Shown here: positions 16,460 to 23,942 of the stretch, in pieces
Layout of the letters: each line of letters begins with the position of its first letter
Numbering within the stretch: the stretch's first letter is position 1
NCBI GenBank assembly: GCA_016214075.1
Contig: JACRPI010000017.1
Location: 1 to 47,772 of the forward strand
From: Candidatus Woesearchaeota archaeon
GTDB lineage: Archaea > Nanobdellota > Nanobdellia > Woesearchaeales > DSVV01
Length of the DNA: 47,772 nucleotides
Reading direction: 5' to 3'
The notes under the pieces: generated by a model
The model's database searches: none
What the model was told of the DNA's origin: nothing
What the model saw: the letters and a program-made list of their open reading frames with translations, nothing else
Translations under genes and position numbers: made by a program

Positions 16460-17407
16460 ATGGATATTTTAGACAAAAAGATAATCACGTTGCTTGATAG
16501 TGATGCCCGCCAAAGCGCGTCAGAAATAGGAAAACAACTCTCTGTTGCAAAAGAAACAGTAAATTTTCGGATAAAGCGTCTTCTTCAGGCAAATGTTATT
16601 AAGGGCTTTTATCCTCTGCTTGATACGTCAAAACTTCACAGGTTCTTCTTCAAGATATTTATTAAGTTCAAAGAGATGCCTCCGGAAAGAAGAAAAGAAA
16701 TTCTTGATTTTTGTGCGTCATATCCAAAGATGTCGCAGGTTCTCTTATTAGAAGGAAAATATGATGTGCAACTCTTTTTCTTTGCAGAAGAGAACAAAGA
16801 GCTCTTGTTTTTCATGGAAGCCTTAAATAAAGTCTGTGGAATAGAAATCAGAGAAAAACAAGTGCTTATCGTCGATACCATATATCGTTTTCCTCTGCAG
16901 TTTTTGATAGAAAGTAAAGACGAGACAATGTATGCAGTTCAAACAAAAAAAGAAAAGTACGTGGTGGATGAAATAACATGGAATGTTCTTCGTGAGCTTT
17001 CAAAAAATGCGAGGGCACAATTATTGGATATTGCAAAAAGCCTTCAAATTTCACCGCAGGTTGCGCAATATCATCTCAGAAAAGCTATAAAAGAGAAGCT
17101 CCTTATTTCCTCTCATGTTGCGATAAATTACGAGAAACTTCATGTGCAGCACTATCACGTCACATTTCAGTTGAATGATCTTTCTGTTCTAAAAAAGATT
17201 ATAGAGTTTTTTAGAAGTAGTAAAAAAAGTATTTTTGCAACAACGATGATTGGGTGTTATGATGGTTCTGCAGAGGTTCTTGTGGAGAATAACGAAGAAC
17301 TCAGAAAAATGATTGATGAATTGTTAACACTCTTCTCGGAAAAAATAACAACTCTTGACGTTTTTCTGATCTATAAAGAGTATGAGTTACGGTTGTATCC
17401 ATTTTAA
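16460..17407 (+). CDS. Tandem Lrp/AsnC-type transcription regulator
   Basis: A 315-residue protein made of two Lrp-like units: HTH 1 (about residues 4-50, with SASEIGKQLSVAKETV), an alpha/beta RAM-like region (about 60-145), HTH 2 (about 162-215, with DIAKSLQISPQVAQYH) and a second RAM-like region (about 225-310). Ordinary Lrp proteins have one unit of ~150 residues, so this is a fused duplication able to form a pseudo-dimer. The ATG at 16460 is used; the frame opens earlier with TTG at 16442. It is transcribed away from the microprotein/unknown operon and likely controls both directions. Confidence 0.85.
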   Translation: MDILDKKIITLLDSDARQSASEIGKQLSVAKETVNFRIKRLLQANVIKGFYPLLDTSKLHRFFFKIFIKFKEMPPERRKEILDFCASYPKMSQVLLLEGKYDVQLFFFAEENKELLFFMEALNKVCGIEIREKQVLIVDTIYRFPLQFLIESKDETMYAVQTKKEKYVVDEITWNVLRELSKNARAQLLDIAKSLQISPQVAQYHLRKAIKEKLLISSHVAINYEKLHVQHYHVTFQLNDLSVLKKIIEFFRSSKKSIFATTMIGCYDGSAEVLVENNEELRKMIDELLTLFSEKITTLDVFLIYKEYELRLYPF

Positions 17408-17422
17408 AAAAACAAATGTTAG

Positions 17423-17441
17423 TGGTAACATTCAAAACCAC
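17423..17441 (+). repeat. 19-bp repeat shared with 18307-18325
   Basis: TGGTAACATTCAAAACCAC here and TGGTAACCTTCAAAACCAC at 18307-18325 differ at one base. Each copy lies upstream of a toxin-antitoxin-like operon. Confidence 0.6.
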
Positions 17442-17528
17442 GTAAATTTTTCAAAAACTAATAGTGCTCTCAAAATCACAGCGCTATTTCTAAAAACCGC
17501 ATCAAGCTTCATAACATTTATATACCGG

Positions 17529-17544
17529 TAATTACTAGTAATTA
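17529..17544. promoter_or_regulatory. 16-bp perfect palindrome operator candidate
   Basis: TAATTACTAGTAATTA lies between the TATA box (TTTATATA, about 17517-17524) and the ATG at 17555. This is where an antitoxin such as the AbrB-domain protein downstream would be expected to bind. Confidence 0.6.
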
Positions 17545-17554
17545 TCGAGAAGCG

Positions 17555-17761
17555 ATGATACTCCAAATAACCCTTCATGCAAAAGAAAAGATGGACAGCG
17601 AGGGAATAGATGAAGAGCAGATTAAAACTGCAATAGAAAGAGGATCAATTTCGAGACAGACAGAAGGATATCTGGCAACATATACTTATTTTAGTGTTGC
17701 GTATAAAAAAAGAGGAGAGATCTACAGAATAAAAACAGTTTTTACAACCAAAGACCGGTGA
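17555..17761 (+). CDS. DUF4258 protein, probable toxin
   Basis: A 68-residue protein with the DUF4258 pattern: N-terminal ITLHAKEKMDSEGI helix, EEQIKTAIERGSI, and C-terminal strands including YRIKTVF. DUF4258 is a BECR-like fold associated with toxin genes. It is followed after 4 nt by a YgiT/AbrB protein, the order seen in MqsRA-like systems (toxin first). It has its own TATA box and a 16-bp palindrome upstream. Toxicity is inferred from context. Confidence 0.7.
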   Translation: MILQITLHAKEKMDSEGIDEEQIKTAIERGSISRQTEGYLATYTYFSVAYKKRGEIYRIKTVFTTKDR

Positions 17762-17765
17762 GAAA

Positions 17766-18101
17766 ATGGGCGATGAAACAACATGTTGGGAATGCGGAAA
17801 AGAGATGATAAAGAAAGCTGTAGAATACAAATTACATGGTATTTTACTTGGAAAATTTCCTGCATTGGTCTGTGAAATTTGTAATGAAACAATATTTAGT
17901 GAAGAAACATCAAGAGCTATAACAGCTATCGCAAAGCAGAAAGGATTGTGGGGTTTGCAGGCAAAAACAAAAGTAGGGCAAGCTGGAAAAACATTAGATA
18001 TACGTTTACCAAAAAAGATTATTGAGTTTATGAGATTAAAAAAAGGAGTTGAAGTGACCATAACTCCAGAAAATAAGAATAAGATAACCATAACTGTGTA
18101 A
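17766..18101 (+). CDS. YgiT-type zinc-finger plus AbrB antitoxin
   Basis: A 111-residue protein. The N-terminal zinc finger has CWEC (7-10) and CEIC (36-39), as in YgiT/MqsA. The C-terminal part (about 70-111) reads LDIRLPKKIIEFMRLKKG, the swapped-hairpin AbrB/MazE DNA-binding pattern. It would neutralise the adjacent DUF4258 protein and repress the operon at the 17529-17544 palindrome. MqsA normally carries an HTH; an AbrB domain instead is a known variant. Confidence 0.75.
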   Translation: MGDETTCWECGKEMIKKAVEYKLHGILLGKFPALVCEICNETIFSEETSRAITAIAKQKGLWGLQAKTKVGQAGKTLDIRLPKKIIEFMRLKKGVEVTITPENKNKITITV

Positions 18102-18306
18102 CTTTTACCATGGTTCCTTCCAAAAATAGTAAAAATATTTCATAAAGCTTTCTTTGATTTCCTTTGATTCTAAAACAGAAGCGTATGCAACGCTCGGTCT
18201 TGCAACTGCAGTTCAGTTTTAGTATGGTTTCAAAAAAAGAAGTACTGTTGATGGAAAAATCAGTAGCGCCAAATGAATATAGGTTATACAGAATTGAAAA
18301 AGGAAA
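18102..18306. other. Gap between toxin-antitoxin modules
   Basis: A 61-codon frame crosses this stretch (18164-18349), and its last 40 codons start at an ATG at 18224. It has no promoter or Shine-Dalgarno and runs through the operator repeats. It may be a gene remnant; I do not call it. Confidence 0.4.
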
Positions 18307-18354
18307 TGGTAACCTTCAAAACCACTTGGTAACCAAAAAGTTTAAATAGTAACC
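18307..18354. promoter_or_regulatory. Three GTAACC sites at exact 20-bp spacing
   Basis: GTAACC at 18309-18314, 18329-18334 and 18349-18354, with a TATA-like TTTAAATAG (18341-18349) between the last two, and GTTAC at 18359-18363 forming an inverted partner. The 20-bp phase is about two helical turns, typical of cooperative repressor binding. The first site is inside the 19-bp repeat also found at 17423. Confidence 0.65.
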
Positions 18355-18370
18355 TACGTTACCAGTAATT

Positions 18371-18973
18371 ATGGTACAGAAAAAAAGTACATCTGTTGAA
18401 GAAGTAACTCTTGATGGAGTAAGTATAAATGAGTTCGAGCGAGCGTATGATAAGATTCAAGAATGGTTTTTTGCATTTCCTGAGGAAGAATTTTCATTAA
18501 ATGACATTGCAGAAGCGCTGGGAATTGCAAAAACTTCTGCAAACATTGTTGTATCTCAGTTTGTGGACGATGGATTTTTAACGCTCGCGACATTAGGTAA
18601 ACTCTGGAGAATCAAAGCAAACCAACAGCACCATTGGTTTACAAAGAGGAAAATTCCATTTAATTTGCGATTAATCTATGAATCCGGAATTTTTGATTGG
18701 GTAGAACAATATGTTCCAAGCGCAAAAGCAATAATTCTATTTGGAAGCTACAGAAAAGGTGATGATATAAAAACAAGTGATTTAGATATTGCTGTTGAAA
18801 TTCCTGAAGAAAATGAGCTTAGTATAAGTAAAGCAAGAATTACAGAATTAGGATATAGAAAATATATAAACGTAAACTTTCATATCTTTTCACGAAAGAA
18901 AGTGGACATAAATCTTTTTGCGAATATTGCAAATGGTATAGTATTGAAAGGATTCCTTGAGGTAAAGCCATGA
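18371..18973 (+). CDS. HTH-nucleotidyltransferase (MNT-type antitoxin)
   Basis: A 200-residue protein. A winged-helix region (about 25-85) precedes a minimal nucleotidyltransferase domain with GSYRKG at 125-130 and the DLDI metal motif (Asp137, Asp139) at 137-140. In MNT/HEPN modules this enzyme adds AMP to the HEPN toxin and silences it. The fused HTH probably also represses the operon through the GTAACC sites. It overlaps the HEPN-like gene by 4 nt (ATGA). The active-site residues are intact. Confidence 0.8.
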   Translation: MVQKKSTSVEEVTLDGVSINEFERAYDKIQEWFFAFPEEEFSLNDIAEALGIAKTSANIVVSQFVDDGFLTLATLGKLWRIKANQQHHWFTKRKIPFNLRLIYESGIFDWVEQYVPSAKAIILFGSYRKGDDIKTSDLDIAVEIPEENELSISKARITELGYRKYINVNFHIFSRKKVDINLFANIANGIVLKGFLEVKP

Positions 18974-19380
18974 TTAGAAAGCGAACGCCAGATAAATTCA
19001 AAGCGCAAAGCATGGTGACTGCTGCAGAAACAGAGATAAAATTTACAAAAACAATAGAGCCAACAAAAGAATCAGCATCAACAATTGTAAGAAATGTTTA
19101 TGAGTCATTTAGAATGCTTGGAGATGCGCTTCTTTTGATTCATGGGAAAGAAGCGTCAGGACAAGATCATCATGTGGAAATGATTAATGAGTTGTTTACA
19201 TTGAAAGTTGATACAAAAAGACCTGTTCAAGTCATTTTAAACTTAAAAAATCTGAGACATAAAGTAAATTACCAAGGATATATTCCAAGTATAGAAGAAG
19301 CAAAAGATGCAATGTCTATTATTGATGCTTGTTTTCAACCAGTATTAAATAAGATAAAAGAAGAAATAAACAAACTTTGA
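18970..19380 (+). CDS. HEPN-like protein, probable toxin of MNT/HEPN pair
   Basis: A 136-residue, mainly helical protein. The segment LKNLRHKVNYQG near residues 92-103 resembles the catalytic end of HEPN domains, although the usual RxxxxxH spacing is not clear, so RNase activity is uncertain. Length and translational coupling to the nucleotidyltransferase fit a HEPN partner. It may be an inactive or substrate-binding HEPN. Confidence 0.65.
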   Translation: MIRKRTPDKFKAQSMVTAAETEIKFTKTIEPTKESASTIVRNVYESFRMLGDALLLIHGKEASGQDHHVEMINELFTLKVDTKRPVQVILNLKNLRHKVNYQGYIPSIEEAKDAMSIIDACFQPVLNKIKEEINKL

Positions 19381-19389
19381 GGAATAACC

Positions 19390-20172
19390 ATGTACATCGA
19401 CGTCCACGCGCATCTTGATCCATATTTCTATACAGAAGAGCAAACAGCGCAAGCAATAAAGAATGCAGAACACAATGGCGTTAAACTTATCATAGCAAAT
19501 GGATTAAACAAAGAAACAAATAGGCATGCGCTCATGCTCGCAAAAAAATATTCCCAAGTAAAAGCAGCATTAGGAATCTATCCGTGGGAAGCAATGATGG
19601 ATGATGTGAGAGCAGGTCATTACAAAGAAGAAACAATGAACTTCGATGTAGAAGAAGAAATCACGTTCATAAGAAAACACAAAGATCAAATTATTGCGAT
19701 AGGCGAAGTAGGAATTGATCAGAAGTCAGAGCACAAAACAAGAAAGCAGTTTGAAATTTTTGAAAGAATTGTAGAGTTGAGCAAAGAAATAGACAAACCA
19801 TTAATTATCCATTCAAGAAAAGCGGAGGCAGAAGTGATAGCATTATTAGAAAAGCACAACGCAAAGAAAGTGATTATGCATTGTTTTTCAGGAAAGAAAG
19901 TATTGTGGCAGAAGATCAGAGACAATAAATGGTATTGCAGTATTCCAACAAACTGTGTACGATCAGATCACTTTCAAGAGCTCATCAAATTCATGCCAAT
20001 TACACAACTCTTTGGCGAAACAGATAGTCCATTTCTCGCGCCTGTAAAAGATGCAAAGAATGAGCCCGCAAATGTGGTCGAAACCTACAAAATGATCGCG
20101 AAGATAAAGAAGCTCGAGTTAAAGGAAGTAGAGAATGCGTTATATCAGAATTATCAGCAGTTGTTTTTGTAA
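19390..20172 (+). CDS. TatD family metal-dependent hydrolase
   Basis: A 260-residue TIM-barrel amidohydrolase-fold protein. Metal ligands are visible: DVHAHLD (4-10), GEVGID near 104-109, IHSRKA near 139-144, HCFSG near 161-165 and ETDSPFLAP near 213-221. TatD proteins are 3'-5' DNA exonucleases or D-aminoacyl-tRNA-type hydrolases; the substrate here is not known. GAGG lies 8 nt before the ATG. It follows the HEPN-like gene by 9 nt, so it may share its transcript. Confidence 0.88.
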   Translation: MYIDVHAHLDPYFYTEEQTAQAIKNAEHNGVKLIIANGLNKETNRHALMLAKKYSQVKAALGIYPWEAMMDDVRAGHYKEETMNFDVEEEITFIRKHKDQIIAIGEVGIDQKSEHKTRKQFEIFERIVELSKEIDKPLIIHSRKAEAEVIALLEKHNAKKVIMHCFSGKKVLWQKIRDNKWYCSIPTNCVRSDHFQELIKFMPITQLFGETDSPFLAPVKDAKNEPANVVETYKMIAKIKKLELKEVENALYQNYQQLFL

Positions 20173-20174
20173 CA

Positions 20175-20939
20175 CTACTTCTTATAAGCTGTACTCCCTT
20201 TCCACATCAGCCAAAACCATTTCTTATATGCCTCACAAAGTTCTCTGCTAATCAAAACAAATTGTACCATGTCATCGTCTAGTTTGTTGACAGACAAGCC
20301 AGTAAATGTCACAATCCTGTCGCCAAAAAAATCAATAGCAGCGTTTGTCGAACATTCTTTAGGGAGAAATCTCGCTTCATGAAGATGAACCCCAACAGGG
20401 CTCACTATTTCTTTGCCAACATGCGCTCGCATTTCCGAATCAAAGAGATGGTAGCAATGTATTTTTTTCTTAGTCAATTCTCTATAAAAACGAATCCGAA
20501 ATACTTCAAGTCTTGGATCAAACCACCCTCCTTTTGCGCCGATGCAATAGAAATCTTCTCCAACATCAAGAATATCTTGCATGTAATTTTTGAAACCTTG
20601 AACTCCACGATAAATGTATGCTTGTTCTTCTTGTTTTAATCGCTGAAACTTCGATTTCATATCAGGAAGTATTTTTTTAAGGTTGTCCTCTTTTTCAAAA
20701 AGCAATGTCTGTAATCTGTCAGGATCAGTTGCGCGAAAGTGCCGCTCTTCCTTCAAAACATACTGTGCAACAAGTCCTTTTTCAATCAATTTGTTTAAGG
20801 AATCATACACATTTCTTCGATGTACTTTTGATTTGATGGAAATAGTGTTGACATTCACTTCACCAAGCTGCATAAGCGCTTCATAGACGCGTGCTTCGTT
20901 TAAACTCAACCCAATTTGCATCAGTGTTTTCTCGTACAT
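20175..20939 (-). CDS. TrmB family transcription regulator
   Basis: A 254-residue protein with an N-terminal winged helix (about 5-70; LSLNEARVYEALMQLG and RRNVYDSLNKLIEKGLV), a coiled-coil segment (about 80-105) and a PLD-like C-terminal sensor region. TrmB proteins respond to sugars or redox state. It is divergent from the 21075/21668 operon, and a 7-bp palindrome with a 2-bp centre (20983-20998) lies between them, which it probably binds. Confidence 0.85.
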   Translation of the reverse strand: MYEKTLMQIGLSLNEARVYEALMQLGEVNVNTISIKSKVHRRNVYDSLNKLIEKGLVAQYVLKEERHFRATDPDRLQTLLFEKEDNLKKILPDMKSKFQRLKQEEQAYIYRGVQGFKNYMQDILDVGEDFYCIGAKGGWFDPRLEVFRIRFYRELTKKKIHCYHLFDSEMRAHVGKEIVSPVGVHLHEARFLPKECSTNAAIDFFGDRIVTFTGLSVNKLDDDMVQFVLISRELCEAYKKWFWLMWKGSTAYKK

Positions 20940-20982
20940 GCTTGTTGGTTTTAGTTTGTTCTTTATAAAATTTGTTTATTGA

Positions 20983-20998
20983 GGTGGTAAGTACCACC
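20983..20998. promoter_or_regulatory. GGTGGTA-AG-TACCACC palindrome, TrmB operator candidate
   Basis: Perfect 7-bp arms with a 2-bp centre, located upstream of the TATA-like ATACTTAAATAC (about 21002-21013) of the rightward operon and of the TTTATAAA of the TrmB gene. Confidence 0.6.
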
Positions 20999-21074
20999 GC
21001 TAATACTTAAATACAAGTATGCTCATTGTTACTTGTAAGTGGTTAAGTAAACCCGATGACAAAAAGGTGAAAAG

Positions 21075-21662
21075 ATGACAGAAACAGTAATGACAACAGT
21101 ACCGATACAGAGAAAAAAAATCAAAGTAGAATATGTGACCAAGAGATTTCCATACAGTTTTGATGTGGAGAATTCAACGTATGTTGAAGGAAAAGGATGG
21201 GATAATAAAATGGTGAGACGCACCATCCCTCTTTATGTTACAGCAGAGTGCACACTGACAGATAGGGCATCGCAACCATTATACTCCACAAATCCTGCAA
21301 CAACAAAATGGTATTCTGTTTCTGTTTTTGAGAATGACCGTCTTGACAATGAAGGAAAAACGCGCATAGTGGAAAAAGATGGAGAAAGATATGCGCTCAC
21401 AAAAGGTCGAGATGAAACTATTGATACTAATAGGTTTCCATTTAGGGAAGATCGTCCAAAGACGCAGTTTGCGCCAGACATTGCAGCAATGTTGGAAGAA
21501 AGATTTCCTGTGTATAATGTTGAATTGGATATCCGCTTTGTTTCAGGAAGAGAAGCAGTTATGGATAAGAGAGATAATTACGATAAGCGTGATATCTATC
21601 GTTCATTAGCAGAACAGATTGCAACGTATGTCATAACAGAAGCGCAAAAATTAGTAAGGTGA
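21075..21662 (+). CDS. Protein of unknown function (195 aa)
   Basis: A soluble protein without signal or membrane segment, rich in Arg, Asp and Tyr, with an alternating beta pattern and a helical end (YRSLAEQIATYVITEAQKL). No family is recognised. AGGTGA lies 5-6 nt before the ATG. It is the first gene of the operon with the secreted beta-rich protein. The downstream Shine-Dalgarno AAGGTGA (21656-21662) overlaps its stop codon. Its partner and TrmB suggest a shared envelope-related task (inference). Confidence 0.6.
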   Translation: MTETVMTTVPIQRKKIKVEYVTKRFPYSFDVENSTYVEGKGWDNKMVRRTIPLYVTAECTLTDRASQPLYSTNPATTKWYSVSVFENDRLDNEGKTRIVEKDGERYALTKGRDETIDTNRFPFREDRPKTQFAPDIAAMLEERFPVYNVELDIRFVSGREAVMDKRDNYDKRDIYRSLAEQIATYVITEAQKLVR

Positions 21663-21667
21663 AAACA

Positions 21668-22321
21668 ATGACAAAAATAGGAATAGCAGCGATAGTCGCA
21701 ACAGCGTTAACAGCAACACCAGCATATGCAGATTTTTATGATGGTGCAAATTTGCCGCCAGATAAAGATTGGCAGATACAGACAAATCTCAGATTAGGAG
21801 AGAATGTGGGCATCACAGTTGTGCCAAAATATATCAGAGATGACGGGCTTGTGACTGTTCTTGCATTAGGAGAGACAGATGGAACAATAGATGCGCCAGG
21901 ATTTGGTGTAGGATATAGGCTAGAAATACCACAAAATGGAAATACGTTAAGTATTCTTCCAATGGTGCAAGGTGCGATAAGTACAGAAGCAGCAACAGGA
22001 GTGCCAACAGTCTATGTGACTGAAGAAACAGGAAAATGGACTTTGGACGCAAGAGCACAGGTTCCAATAACTTTCTCCTACGCTGGAAACATAAATCTAA
22101 ATGCTGTCGTTACTGGCATGACGGTTGGCTATCAAGCGACACCACAGCTTCGTGTTGGTCTGGATGTAGAAGGAAATCTGCTCTCTTCAGAATCAACAGC
22201 GTATGGCGCGCTTCTGCGCTATGATCTTGCAGAGAAAGGAAAGCAGTGGATGGAACTCCATCTTGCGACAACAGCAAAAGGTGCTGCTTCAAGTACAGTC
22301 CAGTACAGAATAAACTTTTGA
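21668..22321 (+). CDS. Secreted beta-rich, porin-like protein
   Basis: A 217-residue protein. A Sec signal peptide (about 1-19) ends in an AYA cleavage site. The mature part alternates polar and hydrophobic residues in about ten predicted strands (VPITFSYAG, LNAVVTGMTVGYQ, QLRVGLDVEG, YGALLRYDL) and ends VQYRINF, with a terminal Phe as in bacterial outer-membrane proteins. Start ATG 21668 is set by AAGGTGA at 21656-21662; an alternative GTG is at 21659. Beta-barrel formation is inferred; archaea usually lack an outer membrane. Confidence 0.65.
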   Translation: MTKIGIAAIVATALTATPAYADFYDGANLPPDKDWQIQTNLRLGENVGITVVPKYIRDDGLVTVLALGETDGTIDAPGFGVGYRLEIPQNGNTLSILPMVQGAISTEAATGVPTVYVTEETGKWTLDARAQVPITFSYAGNINLNAVVTGMTVGYQATPQLRVGLDVEGNLLSSESTAYGALLRYDLAEKGKQWMELHLATTAKGAASSTVQYRINF

Positions 22322-22330
22322 ATGAATGAG

Positions 22331-22362
22331 GTAAATTATTTTTTCTTCTTTTCTCTTTAACT
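22331..22362 (+). terminator. T-rich terminator
   Basis: A run of T-rich sequence (TTATTTTTTCTTCTTTTCTC) 10-40 nt after the stop of the beta-rich protein gene fits an archaeal oligo-T terminator. Confidence 0.45.
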
Positions 22363-22419
22363 CCAATCCCATTCGCACCTATCGCAAACTATATATGCAA
22401 CATAAAGCATCTTCACAAT

Positions 22420-23049
22420 ATGCCAGAAAATTCCTTCCTCTTAGTCAATCTGTCCGATGAAAAGTCTAAAAAGCTCGGAGAACTCATCGGCAACAAAACA
22501 GCAAGAAGGATTCTTGAACTTCTTGGAAAAAAAGAATACACCGCGACAGATTTGGCGAAAGAGCTTAGCCTCCCATTATCAACAATTCATTATAATCTCA
22601 CCAACTTAGAACAAGCAAAGCTGATCAAAGCAGATGAGTATCATTATTCCAAGAAAGGAAAAGAAATCAAGCATTATGCGTTGGCAAATAAGTTAGTCAT
22701 TATTGCGCAAGAGCAGCCAACAGAATCCATTATCCAAAAACTCAAGAAAATCCTGCCAGTAAGTATTCTTGTGGGAGCCATGGCAACAGCGTTCCAATAT
22801 TATACAACAGCACCAAGTATGCAAGTAATTGCAGAAGAAAGTACGTTTGCATTAAAGCAATCAGCAGAACAGGCTGTAGACAGTGTTGCATTTGAATCAA
22901 CTTCTTTAGCGCAAGATACACTAGCAGCATCTACACAAACGATTGCAACAGAACAAAACCTTGTGTGGTTATTCTTAGTAGTAGTTATGGTTTCGATTAT
23001 TTCTTATCTCGTTGCAGATTTTATTATCGCAAGATACAGAAAGAAATAA
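22420..23049 (+). CDS. Membrane-bound ArsR-like HTH protein
   Basis: A 209-residue protein. A winged helix lies at about 15-90 (NKTARRILELLGKKEYTATDLAKEL, LSTIHYNLTNLE), followed by a hydrophobic segment near 107-125, an Ala/Ser/Thr-rich loop and a second strong helix near 183-202, ending in basic residues. Membrane-tethered ArsR-like regulators are common in archaea and are thought to sense envelope or external signals. A TATA box (ACTATATATG, about 22388-22397) lies about 27 nt before the ATG. Target genes unknown. Confidence 0.75.
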   Translation: MPENSFLLVNLSDEKSKKLGELIGNKTARRILELLGKKEYTATDLAKELSLPLSTIHYNLTNLEQAKLIKADEYHYSKKGKEIKHYALANKLVIIAQEQPTESIIQKLKKILPVSILVGAMATAFQYYTTAPSMQVIAEESTFALKQSAEQAVDSVAFESTSLAQDTLAASTQTIATEQNLVWLFLVVVMVSIISYLVADFIIARYRKK

Positions 23050-23085
23050 ATCAATTTTTTAAAGCAAAACAGACTCCTTCCTATA

Positions 23086-23937
23086 ATGGAAGAGATAGGA
23101 AGGTATATAGAAAGTCAGAAAAGAAAAATAAATCAGGGTATCGAGAAATATTTATCTCAATTCTTTTCTTCCTCAAGAAAACATGAACAAGCGGCGCTCT
23201 ACACAATATATCCAGAAGGACATAGATACAGAAGTGTTCTTGCTCTTGAAGTGTATGAAATGCTTGGTGGTCGACAAGATAATTTTCTTAGGGGTGTTGT
23301 TGGTTTAGAATGTATTCATCATGCCTCATTGATTTTTGATGATCTTCCCTGTATGGATAATGCAGAACAAAGAAAGGCAAAGCCAGCAACATGGGTACAG
23401 TATGGACAAGATGTAGCAATTCTTGCGGCGGTTGCGCTTGAAAATGAAGGAAGATATCTTATCGCAGAAAATGCAAGAGAACACAGACAAGAGAGAGATG
23501 TTGAAAAACTTCTTTATGAAACATTGCGAGATTTGTATGTTGGGCAGGAAATAGATTTGCAAGAAGAAAAAACAGATGCCGCGCTTTGGGAATCAATGCG
23601 AAAAAAGAATAAGCTTATGGAAGTTGCGTTTCAGCTTCCAGCAGTTCTTTTACGCGGTGATCAAGGAGAGAAAGCTCTTTTAAGAGCAGTAGGAGAAGAT
23701 ATCGCGGTTGCGTATCAGCTCTTTGATGATTTGCGCGATGTTTCTGCTCCAGAAATTACAGGAAAACCAGTGGGTTTAGATGTAGAGAGACAGACCTCAG
23801 TCTATCGTTGGGGTATAGATTGTGTCAGGGAAGAGGTAATGAGAAGAAAACAGAGAACTCTACAAAACATACGAAGCATAAGAGAAGGAACGCAATTAGA
23901 AAGAATGATTGAATATATGATAACAACGCCTTCGTGA
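23086..23937 (+). CDS. Polyprenyl (geranylgeranyl/farnesyl) diphosphate synthase, bacterial motif type
   Basis: A 283-residue all-helical isoprenyl diphosphate synthase. The first aspartate motif is DDLPCMD (85-91), a DDxxxxD form with two extra residues typical of bacterial FPP/GGPP synthases, not the usual archaeal DDxxD. The second is DDLRD (214-218), and GHRYR (45-49) stands in place of GKRLR. It condenses IPP with allylic diphosphates; chain length cannot be told from the sequence alone. It is directly followed by a cyclase-like gene. Lipid biosynthesis is the default role, but the coupling suggests a substrate for cyclisation. Confidence 0.85.
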   Translation: MEEIGRYIESQKRKINQGIEKYLSQFFSSSRKHEQAALYTIYPEGHRYRSVLALEVYEMLGGRQDNFLRGVVGLECIHHASLIFDDLPCMDNAEQRKAKPATWVQYGQDVAILAAVALENEGRYLIAENAREHRQERDVEKLLYETLRDLYVGQEIDLQEEKTDAALWESMRKKNKLMEVAFQLPAVLLRGDQGEKALLRAVGEDIAVAYQLFDDLRDVSAPEITGKPVGLDVERQTSVYRWGIDCVREEVMRRKQRTLQNIRSIREGTQLERMIEYMITTPS

Positions 23938-23942
23938 AGAAA

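Noticed and set aside
18164-18349. 61-codon ORF between the toxin-antitoxin modules
   Set aside because: No promoter or ribosome site, and it runs through the operator repeats; possibly a remnant.
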